A stretch of 64,000 bases of DNA, from contig WBMW01000591.1 of assembly GCA_013396635.1 (NCBI GenBank), positions 1 to 64,000 on the forward strand, given 5' to 3'. The notes below the pieces were generated by a model. The model searched no databases. It was given only the letters and a program-made list of their open reading frames with translations, and was not told the origin of the DNA. Of the stretch, positions 12,235 through 26,100 are shown piece by piece. The DNA comes from Penelope pileata (taxonomy: Eukaryota; Chordata; Aves; Galliformes; Cracidae). The stretch's first letter is position 1, and each line of letters opens with the position of its first letter. The position numbers were made by a program, and so were the translations under genes.

Positions 12235-13735
12235 GACACGCTCTGAATTTACACTCTATCTTAGTGCAGGTATAGATGTGTACTAGTACTAACCATGTTC
12301 TTCTTACAGGGAAAATTAAAACTGTAAAATAAAAGATACTTACACACCCTTCTCTGTCTTGGTTTTATCATGACTGGTAAACATCCCTAGGCCTTGGGAA
12401 AAGCTTGTAAAGGAGCACAAGACCCTTTTTTGCTTTTCTTTTCATATACAATATTTCTTCCAGGCCATGAAACATCCTTGCATTTCTGCAGTCAGCTTTC
12501 TCCTTACAGTCTGTCTCACTCCAGTCATACAAGACTATATTTGAACAGACTAAACATGAAGAGATTTTCATGTACGTAATGGAAGGAGAGCTGAGTGTAC
12601 ACGCTTGTATCACCAGTGCATTGGTTGTTGTAGATGAAAGCTAAATTGGTGGCTAGAGAAAGCTCCTGTGTTCTTCACCAGAACTCTTCCTATTGAGCAA
12701 GGATTATAAGATGTATTATGGACTGCACCTATTCCAGAGAGGAGAATGAGACTTAGTAAGCCTTTATGTTACAATTGTCAACCCACTTTTTCAGACAATT
12801 CTTAGACAAGTTACCAAAGCCTTTATTGCATAATTGGTACCAAGTAATGATACCTTTCATGTTCAACAGAAAAAAAATTCTGGGTTGCATGCATGTCTTT
12901 GATGAACGTTATCCCATTCAAGTTATCAAAGATTAATGATTCTTGTTGTCTACTCTGCAATAAAAGCGCAAATTTCTCATAACGCCACCTGTGGGATATA
13001 TTTCTATCCTGATCTGAAAGTCAGCAGAAAATACAATGCAAGGTACAAAGAGATGTCTGCAACTTGACACTTAGTGTCTGCACTATGCGCTAGCACTACC
13101 TATGAAACATAGTCCATTATCTTTGAATAGACTAAACTTCTTCACATCCTTGTATCATCACTGGTAAAGCTATGTAATACGTACAAAATGCTTTACATTG
13201 GAGCATATATGCTTTTATTTGGAAAATCAGTTGTATAAAATTAACAGTTAAAGCTCAAGAATGGGTAATTCCTGAATATTTTCAATTCTCTGAACACTAC
13301 TGGATGTTTTTTGTTTGTTTTCTTTATGATTCTTATAAAAAAAATATACAAGTAGTTATTGTATTATTTGAAGTTTGAGGTTCAATTAGTTACCTGTTGA
13401 AGTAGACAAGTATGTCTAGGGTGAAAACAGGCTTCTCATTAAGGAGATCAGATGGAAGATTAGAAATAACCTTTAAAACAAGAAAGACAACTTTAACATC
13501 TTTCTTTCGTTTGCTCCCCATGACTATTCTTCACATTAATTCCTCCGAGGTACCAGTCAGTATTTCATGAAAAGTGCCTTGAGAGAGAGTAAGGTATCAT
13601 GTATCAGGTAGCCTTGGTATTTTTTCTGTGGCACTTCCTCTTCACCCACTCTCTGCTATATATGGCTCAATTATCATTTACAAGACTGAACTGTATCATG
13701 AGAAGGCATACTAGAAACAGCTTTCAATTGTAATT
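12235..13735. other. Non-coding, no recognised element
   Basis: AT-rich sequence. The 81-codon minus frame and the 61-codon plus frame near 12.4 kb overlap each other and show no domain. No repeat ends are seen. Confidence 0.55.
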
Positions 13736-13880
13736 TCTGTAAGACGTTTTCTGAGAACTAACTGTAAGCGGAAGTGTGTGCTGCTGGGTAGATTTGCCCT
13801 GTATTTAAGGACTGTGACAAGAGTCCTCTCAGGAGCTTAGTCTGATAATCAGTAAAATAAAGGAGAATGTTATTTTTTAT
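13736..13880 (+). mobile_element. Possible short LTR-like segment
   Basis: Starts TGTAAGACGTTTTCTGAG, carries a TATA-like TATTTAAGGACTG at about 13802 and an AATAAAGGAGAATG polyadenylation-like site at about 13856. This spacing of TATA box and AATAAA suits an LTR. The first 17 bases resemble TGTAAGACAGTTTCTGG at 6202. No target duplication was found, so it is a weak call. Confidence 0.3.
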
Positions 13881-14773
13881 TTAACCAAGTACCTGTTCAG
13901 ACATTAGCAATGAAATGTGGAGTAATATAAATCTCTGTTTGATTATAAAAATGCTTTTTTTAATCAGCACCTGTCACATCCTTAGCCTTCATCAGATATG
14001 GATTTCACATCCTTCAATATCATTGCCAGATTCTCTCCTTACCTCTAGTTCAAGCACTTCTTCTAAGCTTTGACTCTTTGAATCTATGGTTTTCTTCTGA
14101 AGCATGGTGCAGGTGCAGTGATATGACTGAAAACTTGTACAAAGCCATTTTGTGAGTATTAGAGTTCAAACATATAACCTTTAGAACCAGTCTCACGTGC
14201 TGTCGTCTTGAAGTCAAATAGTAGGGTAATAGGACTGGAAATGACCTGGGAGTAATTCAGTTCACTCCTCATGAATTGTAGGAAAGTGCCCAGTAGAGGA
14301 TCTACAGAACATCTATATTACCTCACAGACCAAATAACACTTTCTATCATCCTGTTACAAATTGAAGATCTATAGTAAAAGATCAAAGCTCACAGCCATA
14401 CTGTAGAAAAGAAAGCAGAACCTCTATCCATGCTCAAGATTCCTGCAGTCAGAAGAAATTTGAGATGTAGAATTTTCACCACAGGCTTTTGCTCACATGT
14501 AACTCTCATGGAGCATTTTTATTACACAAGATCATCAGCTTATCTTAAAGTAGCTTGATATTTAGACCCTCTACGCTTTCTGGATAGGAAAATAAGTCCT
14601 CTTCATAGGAAACGTTGCTTAATGTCTGCCAGGTGTGTAAGAAAATTGAAAAATGATAACTCATTTGAGGCATGTCTTTTAGCTTATTGAGCTTATTAGT
14701 TCTCTGCATTTCTTCAGTTTCATTTAATGTACAGACAAAAAAAATAGACTAAAATAAAATGCATTATGCTGCT
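13881..14773. other. Non-coding, possible ancient CR1/L3 tail
   Basis: Mostly unrecognised. At 14231-14330 the run GGACTGGAAATGACCTGGGAG followed by a TCACTCC-like segment loosely resembles the conserved 3' tail of CR1/L3 LINEs, read on the minus strand. The match is short and decayed. Confidence 0.35.
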
Positions 14774-15342
14774 TGTTGTGGTTTAACCTGGCAGGCAGCT
14801 GAACACCACACAGCTCACTCGTTACCCCCACCAGGGGCAGGGGAGAGAAAATTTAAAAGAAAAGTGCAAGAATTTGTGGGTTAGATAAGAACAGTTTAAT
14901 AAGAAAGAATAAAACAAACAAAGGAAACAAACAAGCAAATACTACAACAACAACAAAAACCCAAAGCTGATGCATGATGCTATTGCTCACCACCTGCCAA
15001 CCAATGCCCAGCCAGTCTCTGACCAATGGCAGCCCACTGGCAAACTAATCCCAGTTTTGTTGTTATTGTTCATCATGACGCTCTGTAGTATGGAATATTC
15101 CTTTAGCCAATTTGGATCAGCTATCCTGATTCTGTCCCCTCCTAGCTTTTTGTGCACACTCAGCCTCTTCATTGGCAGAGCAGCTAGAGAGGCTGTAAAG
15201 TCCTTGACTTAGCATAAACACAGCTCAGCAACAACTAAGACATCAATGTGTTATCAACATTATTCTCATCCTAAATACGAAACTAAGCACCGTAACAGCT
15301 ACTAGGAAGAAAATTAACTGTATATCTGCCAAAAGCAGGACA
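14774..15342 (-). mobile_element. Solo LTR with intact target duplication
   Basis: About 569 bases. On the plus strand it begins TGTTGTGGTTTAACCTGGCA and ends ...GCCAAAAGCAGGACA, so the LTR reads 5'-TGTCCTGCTTTTGGC...TTAAACCACAACA-3' on the minus strand. A perfect 5-bp duplication CTGCT flanks it (14769-14773 and 15343-15347). Internal blocks match the LTR at 5462-6044: GTTGATAACACA, AGGAGGGGACAG and the ATTAAACTGTTCTTATCT block. A CAACAACAACAAAAAC tract lies inside near 14945. No gag, pol or env sequence is present, so it is a recombined solo LTR. The open frames inside (80 and 61 codons) are accidental. Confidence 0.92.
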
Positions 15343-15347
15343 CTGCT

Positions 15348-18300
15348 CATTCATGATAGCAAAATGAGAGAGATGTAATAATCTTTTTAATGTCTATCAA
15401 ATTGTATCTTATTTTAATGAATTCAAGTTTCTCTGGCTACGTTTTCCTCCCTGATATTTTTTACTAGTTGTTTTGTTTACAGGAGAGAATTATAAAGGAA
15501 AATAGAGCTAATTTTCTTTTTCAGAACTACAAAATCTTTATACTGATGATAGCAATCATTTGAAGAACATGTCGCTAAAAACTGATCTGATAGGAATATT
15601 TTTGTTCGTCTTTTGATAGGAGATAGTAATTACAATAGTTTGAAGAATGATGAGTGTTAATATGGACTGAAGTATGCCATATTTGTTTAAGGAAACATTA
15701 AAGAATACAGAAGCAATTTTTTGGTGGGTATTTCTCACACTACATCACCTTAAATGAAAATATGATTGCTGTCAGCTGATCACTGAGAAAGCTTATATAT
15801 CACTCAGTGTTTAAATAACATCTACAAGATTAGAACAGTTTATTGAATCAGAAGGATAATTTTAAATAAGAATTCAAATTTTTGCACAAGGTTATTTCAT
15901 GGTACAAGGAAGTTATAGATGAAATCTTTAACTTCTTTTCTATCCATTCCTCCTCCAGTATTGTTATGGCTTTCACCTAGGTTCAGGTTATTTTTGTAAG
16001 TGAATGCCAAGACAACCATTTTAGAGCATGTTCCTGAGTTACATCATACCCATTGTCTCAGATCAATGTATGTATCATTCTTCTGATATGCTGTCAACAA
16101 TCCAAAGATGACTTTGTGCAATACTTAGCCGTACAAAGCAGTTGCTGCATTCAGGGGACTTTGAAATGTACGTGGGATAATTTCTGTATGAGAACTATCT
16201 ACAGTAGGAACAACGTTTAAATGTATTGACTCTACCAAGATAACGCATAGTATGAATTCGCTACAATATACTTGTTTTCTTTCTTTAATGTTTTAAAAGC
16301 TATATACAGCTGCATCATATAATTTGCTAATTGAATGTACTTAATACATTCCCCCAAAAGCTGACTTTGAGTGAAAATGTACATTTACTGACATACAAGA
16401 AGAAAGTCAGAAATTCAGATCTCAGCATTAATCAATCCAGAATTAACATTAACCCGTCAGCTGATTGCTCCATTTGTACATGAAGTACAGACACCTATGA
16501 CTGTATTCAAATATTGATATGGCATCATTTGCACAGGAAGTAGAAGAAAAGGTTGGCAACATTTGCCGAAAGTACTTCAGACTTTCAAAAAATTTACATT
16601 ATGGAGCTAGACTTAAAGATTCGTATTAAAAGAAAAAAAATCTTGAAAAAAAAATCTTAAAAAAAATCTTAAATTCCTTCAAGAATCCTTGCATGTGATG
16701 CATAGTATCAGTCTTTGTTAGAACGCAACAATAAATACTGGGAGGACTTGTGAAATTATCTGTGTAAAACTGGACTCACACATTGGAACTATTAGATTGT
16801 TCAAAACTTTGTCAAACATTAAAGCCCTCATTAAAGTATCCTTGTCTTAATTCCATTAAAAAAAGGGAAAGAAAAAAAAGTTGCAGTTGACACACTAGTG
16901 CTTCCTACTTACTCTTCATCTATAATTTATTCATCATTCATTGGCATTGCTAAATCATTTAAGAATAAATTTTCATTGTAAGAGTATTACTGTAGTCAGA
17001 TCATTATGTATTTCCAAGAAAATGTATTACTCTACAGAAAAAATATTCTTAGCTTTCGTATCATTTTTTTTCCTGCGATCTTTTTTTTCTCTATAGTGTT
17101 ATCCTTCATCTTTTAAGCTCTCATTCAGGAAAAGCTTGTCAAGTGCTAAGTTTAAGGACATACTTAAAGTCAATGAGACTGAAAAATCTGTTTTTAGATC
17201 ATGGCTAATTATTTTACTATATTGTGATAACTTCAGAAATACTGTGCTTACTCTTGTTCTCTTGTTGGTGTAAAAGCCACTCATTATAACTTCATTATAT
17301 CTTCATTATATCTCTATGACAGTATAACTATACTACAACTGTAATGTACATTGGCAGATCTATACTAGTTGTTCTCCATGTAATGTAAAAAAAAAAAAAA
17401 NAGTCAAATGATTAACAAAGCCACACTTTAGGCTTATGTTTATGTCCATAAGTGTGAATAGAAATATTTTTGCCTAATTTCAATCAAGAAGAAATCTGAG
17501 TCTTTAAACTTGATAGCTGCATGGGATCCTATTCACAAAACATTTTGTCGAGTGACATTTTAAATATCGTGGTCTATCTTGTGTCACTTTCACAGCTCCA
17601 AAGCAATCTCTATAGGTGTTCCGTCATGTCTGCCAAGACCATCTTGATGTCTCAGATATTCTAAAACACTTCAAATCAAACAGAATTGAGGCAACTGAAC
17701 TTCATCATTGAGTCCACCAAGAATAAACAGAGAATGTAGTTTATCGTGAGAGGAAATCAATTCCATCTACGTTTGTTTTCAAGTAGGCTGAATTACCTTC
17801 TGGAAGTGTTCTCACTTTTCACAGGATAAAAAGAGTTTAGTATAACTACTTTGTATTTTGAGACTTAATTTTAGATCACTGAAGTCTATGCCTTCTATAC
17901 TACTTGGATTAACAAAAGGTCTCTCCGTGACATAATTGCATGTTCTATGAAAAATAATGAAAATATATGCAGTATAGTACATTAAAACCTTTCGTAATGT
18001 GTAAAAAATATTAACATGAGTAACGGTGTTTAAAATATAAACTTTGATCTGTATTTCAAGTTGGCGGGCGATTTTGGTCTTCAGCCTGTAATAGCTATGT
18101 TTAGTTGCCCAGTTTACAGACCTACATTTAAAAGTATATCAATTACCTGTGAAAATAAAAGTGAGCCTATGTAGTAATATATCTGTTCTGAAAACATTAT
18201 AGAGAATTTTTCATAAGCTAGGGAGAGAGGGAGACAACAGCAAAAAGGTGTGATTTCTTTTTGCTTAAATTAGAACATTATTTAAATACTTTGTGGTACC

Positions 18301-20371
18301 TATAATTTAACATTTTGTTCTCGTAGTTGTGTTTCATTACTTAGTAAGTGATCATGGCCTACAAGTCTGGGTCAAATACATGGTATTTGAACTATATCTG
18401 AAAACTACATGATGGTGATCAAGAAGAAGAAGTGAGGTGTTGGTACTTTACAAAAGAATAATAAAGTTTCTGATTCTAAAGTTTTATTAATATTCCTTTA
18501 GAATACTACAGTCTCATGACTTCCAAATTGCTCATATCTTACCAAGTGTTCTAAAAAAAGAAACATATCTGAAAAAATGTGTCGGGTAATATTTAATAAG
18601 ATAAAACTTAATCTAATATTTCTATTTATTCCATATTCTGTTTTTTAATGTAGTCTCAGGCAGGAAAATGCTTTAAAGATCTGCTTTTGCTGAGTATCTG
18701 CTAAACAAAAGCTCCGACAGCAAGCCAGCTCCTGGGAACCTTTTAAGCTTTGCTTCTTCCCTGGCCCTGGTAGTTTTGTCTAATCCTGTAAAGCTCTTAA
18801 ACTCTTCACTCAAGATAGGAGAGTAAACCACATTTGCCATTTCTACACCATGCTGTTTTGGGGATATGCTGTTCTGAAATACATTAGGATAATGTAACAA
18901 ATGCAAATTACCACTCATTTTACAGCCTCTCAAATCTCAGAGATGCCTTGTCCAATTACCCTCAAACTTTCTAGGGGGAAAAAAATCATCTTCTTTCAGA
19001 ACACCACACAAGAGAAATTTTTAATAGAACAGTCCAATGTTAAAATTAGATGGAAAGGCCTAATTGAGCTTATAATATACTTACAACCTCAGCCATGGAA
19101 TGGCTACCACAGATCCATAATACAGTGCATTTCAGAAAATCTGACTGCTTTAGACAGATTGCCTGACAGTATTCAGAAATTGGGGTAAAAATACTAGCTG
19201 AGACAGGTTTGTTTTTATCAATGTGTTGATATTGCCGTTTACTGTATATCAAGAAAAAACACTATTGTGCTGACTAAACACATCCTGCATTTTTTAAAAA
19301 TCTGTGAAAGCAAGTTCTTTGGGGACTGCATTTAACTAAAGACAGCTGAGTTTTTCTTTTTGTAATTATATAATGTATGATAAGAATCTGTCTTAAACTT
19401 ACCTATTAAAACTGTTATTTTTCAGCTTTCAACCTTGGCATCATAATCTTACTATGGCGAGCTCCATATTTATACACATACATATTTGTAACACGTGAAT
19501 GTCTTGGACAAAAACTTTGCCCACTGGAATAAATACTTTCACTTCTACACTTTTAGGCTTGAAATTTGGCCTTAGGAGACCATATTTATGAAGGTAATCT
19601 GGCTTGTATTGATTTCACTTAATTTAGGCAGCTAAACTAAGTGGCGAAAATAGGACTCAAGCTGCCATAATTGATTCAGATATCCATTAATTTGGTTAAG
19701 AGCTGGTGGGAACAATGCTTGGTTAGGTCTCTAACACTATCTGGGATAGATGTTATTCAATGGGCCTAGTTCTCCCAAATCAAATGATGATTAAGAATTA
19801 AGCACAGAATTGACTCTGCTCCTCAGTGCAGTGTCAAAGACATCTCTGTACCTCTTGCAAAGGTACTGTCATTTACTACTGAGTTTGACGAAAAGAAATT
19901 TATTATCCTATTGAACAAGCTGTAGGATATAGGTATGTCTCAAAGCATCTCACAGGGTCTTTTAAAGCTACTGACCAATGTACATACTGTTCCTTTCTCA
20001 GTTTCAAATCAAATCTTGAATACAATTTTTTGCACAATTTTTTGTTTTTGTTTAATTTTGCTTTCCATATTTTTAAGTTAGATAGAACAGAGGAAAAGCA
20101 CATCCTGTTTTAGTTTAGGAACTTCTAGGATGCATATAGTAAGGCCTTGTGTTTTGCAGTTTAAATATGTATGCTGTGCTGGCTGTGATGATCTCTTGCA
20201 GCTAAACAGATCTAGTGGGTTGAATGTGCTGTTTGAGGCTTGTGAACAACTGAGTAAAAGGAGGCTTTCAGTTAGCTATTTGCTTAGATTTATTAACGCA
20301 CTACACTGTTCCTATAACAGAGTAATGGTACACAGATTTTATACTTTTTGGTTTTCATTAATTTTGTGTTG
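15348..20371. other. Non-coding, no recognised element
   Basis: Five kilobases of AT-rich sequence without a recognisable repeat. It holds a small direct repeat (CTTCATTATAT, about 17290-17312), an A14 run ending in a single N at 17401, and a minus-strand frame of 86 codons at 18673-18933 without a known domain. The lack of transposons may itself matter. Confidence 0.55.

Positions 20372-20450
<79 letters not shown>
20372..20450 (+). repeat. (TATC)n microsatellite, about 20 units
   Basis: A 79-base uninterrupted TATC tetranucleotide run, likely polymorphic. Translation gives a false YLSI repeat at the end of a 108-codon frame, which is not a gene. Confidence 0.97.
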
Positions 20451-22849
20451 ATTTAGACTAAATTCAAGCCATGATGTTGGTGCCTCAGGGAAGGTATATT
20501 TAAGAAAGTGTAGGAAATGCCACATAGGTACTCAGAAATGAGGAAAAAAGTGTGAGAAATATCCCTGCATATATCAAAGACAGATAAGATGGAGGAGGAA
20601 GTGCTCCAGGTGCCAGAGCAGAGATTCTCCTGCAGCCCATGGAGGGGTCAACGCTAAAGCAGATTTTTCCACACATCAAAGTAGTTAGATTGAGCCTGGA
20701 AAAAGGAGTGGAATTGTGGGTAAGTGTTAATTTAATTTTTTTTTGAAATATTTCTTTCTACTCAGCTCTTTTTTAGTTGTCAAAAAATTAATTTTATCCA
20801 AGTCTGCTTGCTTGTAATTGGTAAGTGATTTGTCTTTATCTTGGCCAATGAGCTTTTCCATCTTATTTTCCCCCATCACTGACATCAATACATCAACTCT
20901 CTGTACATAAAAATACAGATCCTTCTGGTCTCTTCAATGCCAAAAGGGGTCCTTCTATAAACAAATCTTATCTACAAATTCCCAGTTAGGGTGTATCGGT
21001 ATAGATATCTATATCACACACATCATTTTTTACTTAACTTCTGTCCTTAAGGACATCTATGAAGATGCATCAGATTTGAGATGGTGACAAAGATGTGTAA
21101 AACATATTTGCTCTTAAATATAGCACATTTATGTTTGATAACTGGATTAGATATCTCTCTTTGGAAAAAGGAAGAATTAACTGCTTATCAAAATTGTCTT
21201 GAATAACTGGCACTTCCACTTAATGGAAAGTAGAAAAAGTCCAGAAGTATAATAAAAGAGTTTTCATTTATACTGTTTGGATAGAAATTTTGGAGTCTCT
21301 TCAGCTGGAAGTACGGCATTTATTTTTGTTATGCTGATTACCTTGTACATCTATCGATGCCACAGTACTCTCAGCATGATTCTGTTCTCAGTCTCGTAGT
21401 TCTGCTCTTAGGTAGTTCATTCTTTTTTTAATTTTGCTGACTCCCATCTCTGAACCCACTAGACTAATTTATCTTTGGATATGGCACTACATGTTTGGTT
21501 ATGACAAAAAAAGAATTACTGACGGTCCGAGCTGGTAGATTTCTGTTGGAGGAAGATTGAGAGACTAATTAAAATATAGAAAGCAGCAAATAATGCTTTG
21601 AAATGTATGGAAGACTGTGGACCTGTACGAAATAAACAGTGGTAGACATATTACTAATGCCTTTTCTATTTAGAATTTCACATAAAAGAGTTAAGGCCAT
21701 TCTATGCACTGCTCAATAGAGCTTTAGTATATAGTTTGCATAGCCATATAAACATATCTGTGCCTAGAGACATTTTAAGACACCTTTATTTCTCCCTGGC
21801 ACTCTTATATATTTTATTTCTGTGATATTCCATACTGCATATATCCCTGTCTACGAGTGGTGTCAGGCCTTGGCTATGTGAATAATCTCTGTTAAAATAA
21901 TATTTTGTTCCTGAGGCTTGCGTTTTAGGACCACTCAATATTGCTATGACTTGAAAAAGTAAAAATGTTGATCATCTGCATCATGATTATTGTGATTTTA
22001 ATACAAAATAATTATTACTGTGTAATCTGTATGATACATAACTATATGATGTGTTTACATGAATACATGATAATTTAAGATGTAATATAGGAAATATTCA
22101 CATTCAGGATGACAGTGAATTATGGGTTAGCTGCAAGCATCCTGAACAAGAAAGAATTTTGTGAGTATGGATCTGTAGCATGCGCTATCCACCTTCTCTC
22201 TCCTCCACCATTAAAGCCTAGAATGAATAGTAGAATAGCTCAAAAACCTACTCAAAATAATCTACCTACACCCTGACACACTCATGTAAAACATGGGATT
22301 GTCAGTAATTTGTCTGCCATGGTAATCAGTTTGCAGTATTAGCCATAAATATGGCTCATAGTGTCTTCAGTATAGCTCAATGTCTATTTAACTATTGCAG
22401 TCAGTTTTTGTGATCTGATCCCTAATATTAACACCACTGATCTTAGAGACCTATCTTAAAACAGATGCCTATTTCTCTCTAGCAACCACGCACCTAATAA
22501 TAATAATAATACTTATAAACTATATTATAATCATATATGATATATTATTCTATTTAATATTGTTGTTAATTAATAATAATAATACATTGTTAAAGTTAGT
22601 CCTCCTCTAACTGGCTTAAAATTTGAGACTTGTTTTAGGATTATGCACTTAATGATGTGTTTAAAAACATAAAAAAGATGCAATATTCTCAATAACAAAT
22701 GAAATATGATAGTACTTTTATCTTCGTCTTTTTTTTAAACAGATGAAGATTTGTAAGCTACTTCTAAACTCCTGTCTGCACCAGAATCATGTCTGGAAAG
22801 TTTCCACTTTCTCTAAAAGACTTTCTTCCTGCTATTTCTTTTAACACCA
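20451..22849. other. Non-coding, two short TAA tracts
   Basis: Unrecognised AT-rich DNA. (TAA)5 lies at 22495-22510 and (TAA)4 at about 22571-22583. No gene is seen. Confidence 0.55.
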
Positions 22850-23182
22850 TGTCTTAGTTTCTAACAGAAATTACTTTTCTCATAGTGTCTGGTATAAAGC
22901 TATGTTTTGGTTCTAGGANTTGCTGCTCGGATACTAGCTGGGGATCAGTCGATGGGTGGTGAGCCCTTGCTTTGTGTATCATCTATTTTTTGTTTATATG
23001 TATATGTGTAAGTACTGTTATTTCTTTCATTTTCTCTGCTGTCTTAGTAAATAGCTTTTATCATAGCCCATGAGTTCTGCTGTATTTTTCTCTTAATTCT
23101 CTCCCCCATCCCACTTGGGGAGGGGGGAGTGAGGGCGAATAACTGTGTGGGACTTAGCTATCTGCTGGATCAAACCACAACA
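22850..23182 (+). mobile_element. Shorter-form solo LTR
   Basis: About 333 bases, beginning TGTCTTAGTTTCTAACAG and ending GGATCAAACCACAACA. It contains the CTATGTTTTGGTTCTAGGA segment, a TGCTCGGATACTAGCTGGG segment and a TTCTCTCCCCCATCCCACT block before the 3' terminus. Compared with the 570-580 bp copies it lacks the middle GGGACACAGC/CAGCTGACC region, so it is either a short subfamily or internally deleted. No clear target duplication is seen (CACCA left, CACTG right). A single N sits at 22919. Confidence 0.85.
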
Positions 23183-26100
23183 CACTGCCAAAGCATATGG
23201 TGTATATCTCTTCCCAGACGAAGATGCTAAGGAGCACTTGTGAACCAAAATGCTTCAAAATGCAGAAATACAGGCAAGAAGACTGGAAGGAACCTGCCCA
23301 GGGATTTGAACTCTGAATAACATACCCTGTTTGTGTTGTCTGCGATCACCTGTTCTCTGATTGAATATATCTTTATACAAACATGTATATCAGGCCAAAA
23401 ATAAATGAACTTAGGGTGTAAGTAAATTATCTAAATAGTTATTTGAGATATTGTCTGAATAGAGACACTAAGAGCACTTTTAACTTTAATGAGGACAAAT
23501 TAAATCTCAAAAATGCTAGTAGCATAACATGATTCTTCCTTCTACTCCCGTTATTTTCCTGAATAAGCTTTGTAATATCCTAAATACAACAGTTCAGTTT
23601 CCAAAATTTGTAGCTCTGTTAGCACTGTAGTTCTTTAATGATTTATACTCACTATGCATTCAGTCACAGGCTGGAGAAAGAAAACAGCTTTTAGAAAGTC
23701 TTGGATACATTATCACTATAATTGTATCAACAACGACTTTGAAGTACAGACAAAATATATGAAACAGAGTAACACTCAGTATTCACTCAGGAAATACAAA
23801 GGAAAAGATCAATGTCTGCTCGAGAAGGAAGATCAAAATAGACAGAAGGTAGAAGAAATTCACTGTCAAGACTAGGGTGCAGAAAATGGAAATTGTTCTT
23901 TTAAAAGTGCTAGTTGATATGTCTGAAAAATCTAGATTATTTTACAGATGCATTTTGTAAAATGCTTGTAGTTAATAAACAGGTGGCTATGTACCAGATT
24001 TCAGATAGAGAGTACACATCAAGGGAGGAAAGAGTGAATATGTGACCTTGCATTCTGAAGCAGACGTGGGAGGAAAAAAACCCAGCAGTGTGCATCCATG
24101 CTAAGTACCTAGCTTGAAGCCTGCAAAGTCAACTTGATTCATTATGCTTTGGAGAAGCAGAAGGTGGTCTCAAGTAGTTACCTGGTAACTAAATGTAGAA
24201 GTTACCTTAATATCAAGGGAAAAAAAAAGTGGGTTCTAATATATTTTTTACTGCTTTTTAACATATAGTTCTTTGCTTCATTAGTGCAGCAAGCTGGCTT
24301 GTTACATTTCACAGCTGTCTGAGATTGACAGTAATACTGCAGCAAAATGAACATAGGTTTATATGTGGGAAGGCATATACTTAAATCTCTGTAATTAGAC
24401 TTCAATAAGGAAAGTAGTGGTAGCTGTTTGCAACAGTATTGTGACAAGGGTCATGCCTTTCTGAATCAAAAGGGTCAGGTGAAATCACTTTTATTACTTT
24501 CAAAATGATAATTAAAGAGTCTATCAGCATCTTGAAATAGCGTTTCAGTAATTATGCCATATTAGGAAGGCTGCATTCACTAACAGAGTATGAGAAAATA
24601 TTTCTGTGAGTATAAATAATAGCAAGCTAAAATAATCCTTGTAGAGTAATACTGTATATTATGTTAGTAAAAAGTAATTTATGAGATGTTCTTTTATATT
24701 CTAACAATAGAGAGAGGTTTATGCTCAGCTATTTCAGAAACCTTTGTGTTTCTGCCTAATGATAACAGAAATATGGCATTTTGAAAGGTAAAAATGGCAA
24801 CACTTGGTCAGATATAGAAGTTAATAGGGCCTATTTCTCTTCAATAGCAGTAGTTTTACCCCTTGCCAAACCTTTCCCTAGGGAGCTTCAGAGAAAAAAC
24901 AGATATCATAATCAAGTAGAAATTTACAGGACTAAAACTTCAGTGTTTTTCATCTTTCTGAAGGCACACTGAAAAAATTACAACTTTTTTCCAACTTTGT
25001 AGTTGCAAAAAGAACAAAGTTTTGTAGTGATGCTTTAGGTATTGATGAAAAAAAAAAAAAGCTGATTTAGGCTATTAAGCTATAAGTGCTCACCATCTGG
25101 AAGAGCTATATACTATGTAACACCTGCTGATTTCACTCTCCAGAACATCATTAAAATACTTACAGTTAAGAAAAGTAGAGACTATGTATAAACATAGTTG
25201 ACCATTACTGGAAGAAACACCCTATAACAGACATAATTTTGATAGCATGTACTTCAACAATACTTCATACAATATTAATCATCCTTTGTAACGTATTCTA
25301 ATTTTAAAATTCATTACTAAATTATTCAGCAGTCTATAAAACAGATGTATGATACTGAAGCACCCAAGTTGCTGTATCCATTATAAAAATTATACTGTTA
25401 TAATCTGTAGATAATTTGCTCTTTAAGTCACGTACAGAATCAACAATGTTTCTACATGTGACTCACCCTCAGTTTCCTCACTCCCCTGAAAGGTTTCACT
25501 TGTATTCTCTTGTTATCTGTTTCAATGCTAAATGTCAAGCTTTTATGGTTAGTTTAATTGGTACTCTTGCTCAGAGTTTGATAGGCATACGTTTTAGGAA
25601 AACAGAACACAGAGAAATTTTTTTTTTTTTCCTTGTATTGTCTGTTTGCATTTGCAAAGTTAGGAGTAACTTTGTCCAAGAATACTTGATCTCTCAGTCA
25701 AAAAAGGTATGCGTTAGGAAAAAACATTATACTTTTGTAATACTTTTTTTTTTTTTTTCCAGTAGATGACAATATTAACTTGGATGCTCTTTGTACCTTT
25801 ATCTCCCATGAATGTTGCAGAAAACATTCCAGAGGAAATTATATGACCTGAGTTATAAGTCTGTGTGACAGCTCTGGTATTGTAATGGAAGGAGAGGTGA
25901 CTTTCTTTTTCCTCTGTTGAATTCGAGCTGATGACAAGATGACAAGATAGACAGTTTAATTGAGTTATTATCCTTATTAGGTGGAGAATAACAAAAAGTA
26001 GACAGACTTGTCTAATTATAGTAGGCGATATATAGGGCAACAGGTTGTGTGAAGCAGAACAAGGTGTATCAAAAAAGAAAAGAGAGTTGATTTTAAAAAT

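Noticed and set aside
18673..18933. 86-codon minus-strand frame preceded by an acceptor-like CCTAATGTATTTCAG
   Set aside because: The polypyrimidine tract is weak, no partner exon or donor could be found, and the protein resembles nothing that I know. At best an untested exon candidate.
20130..20456. 108-codon plus-strand frame
   Set aside because: Its second half is a translated TATC microsatellite and the first half has no domain or coding signature.
25416..26040. Overlapping 117- and 108-codon frames on opposite strands
   Set aside because: Both are AT-rich, run into homopolymer tracts and show no domain or splice support.
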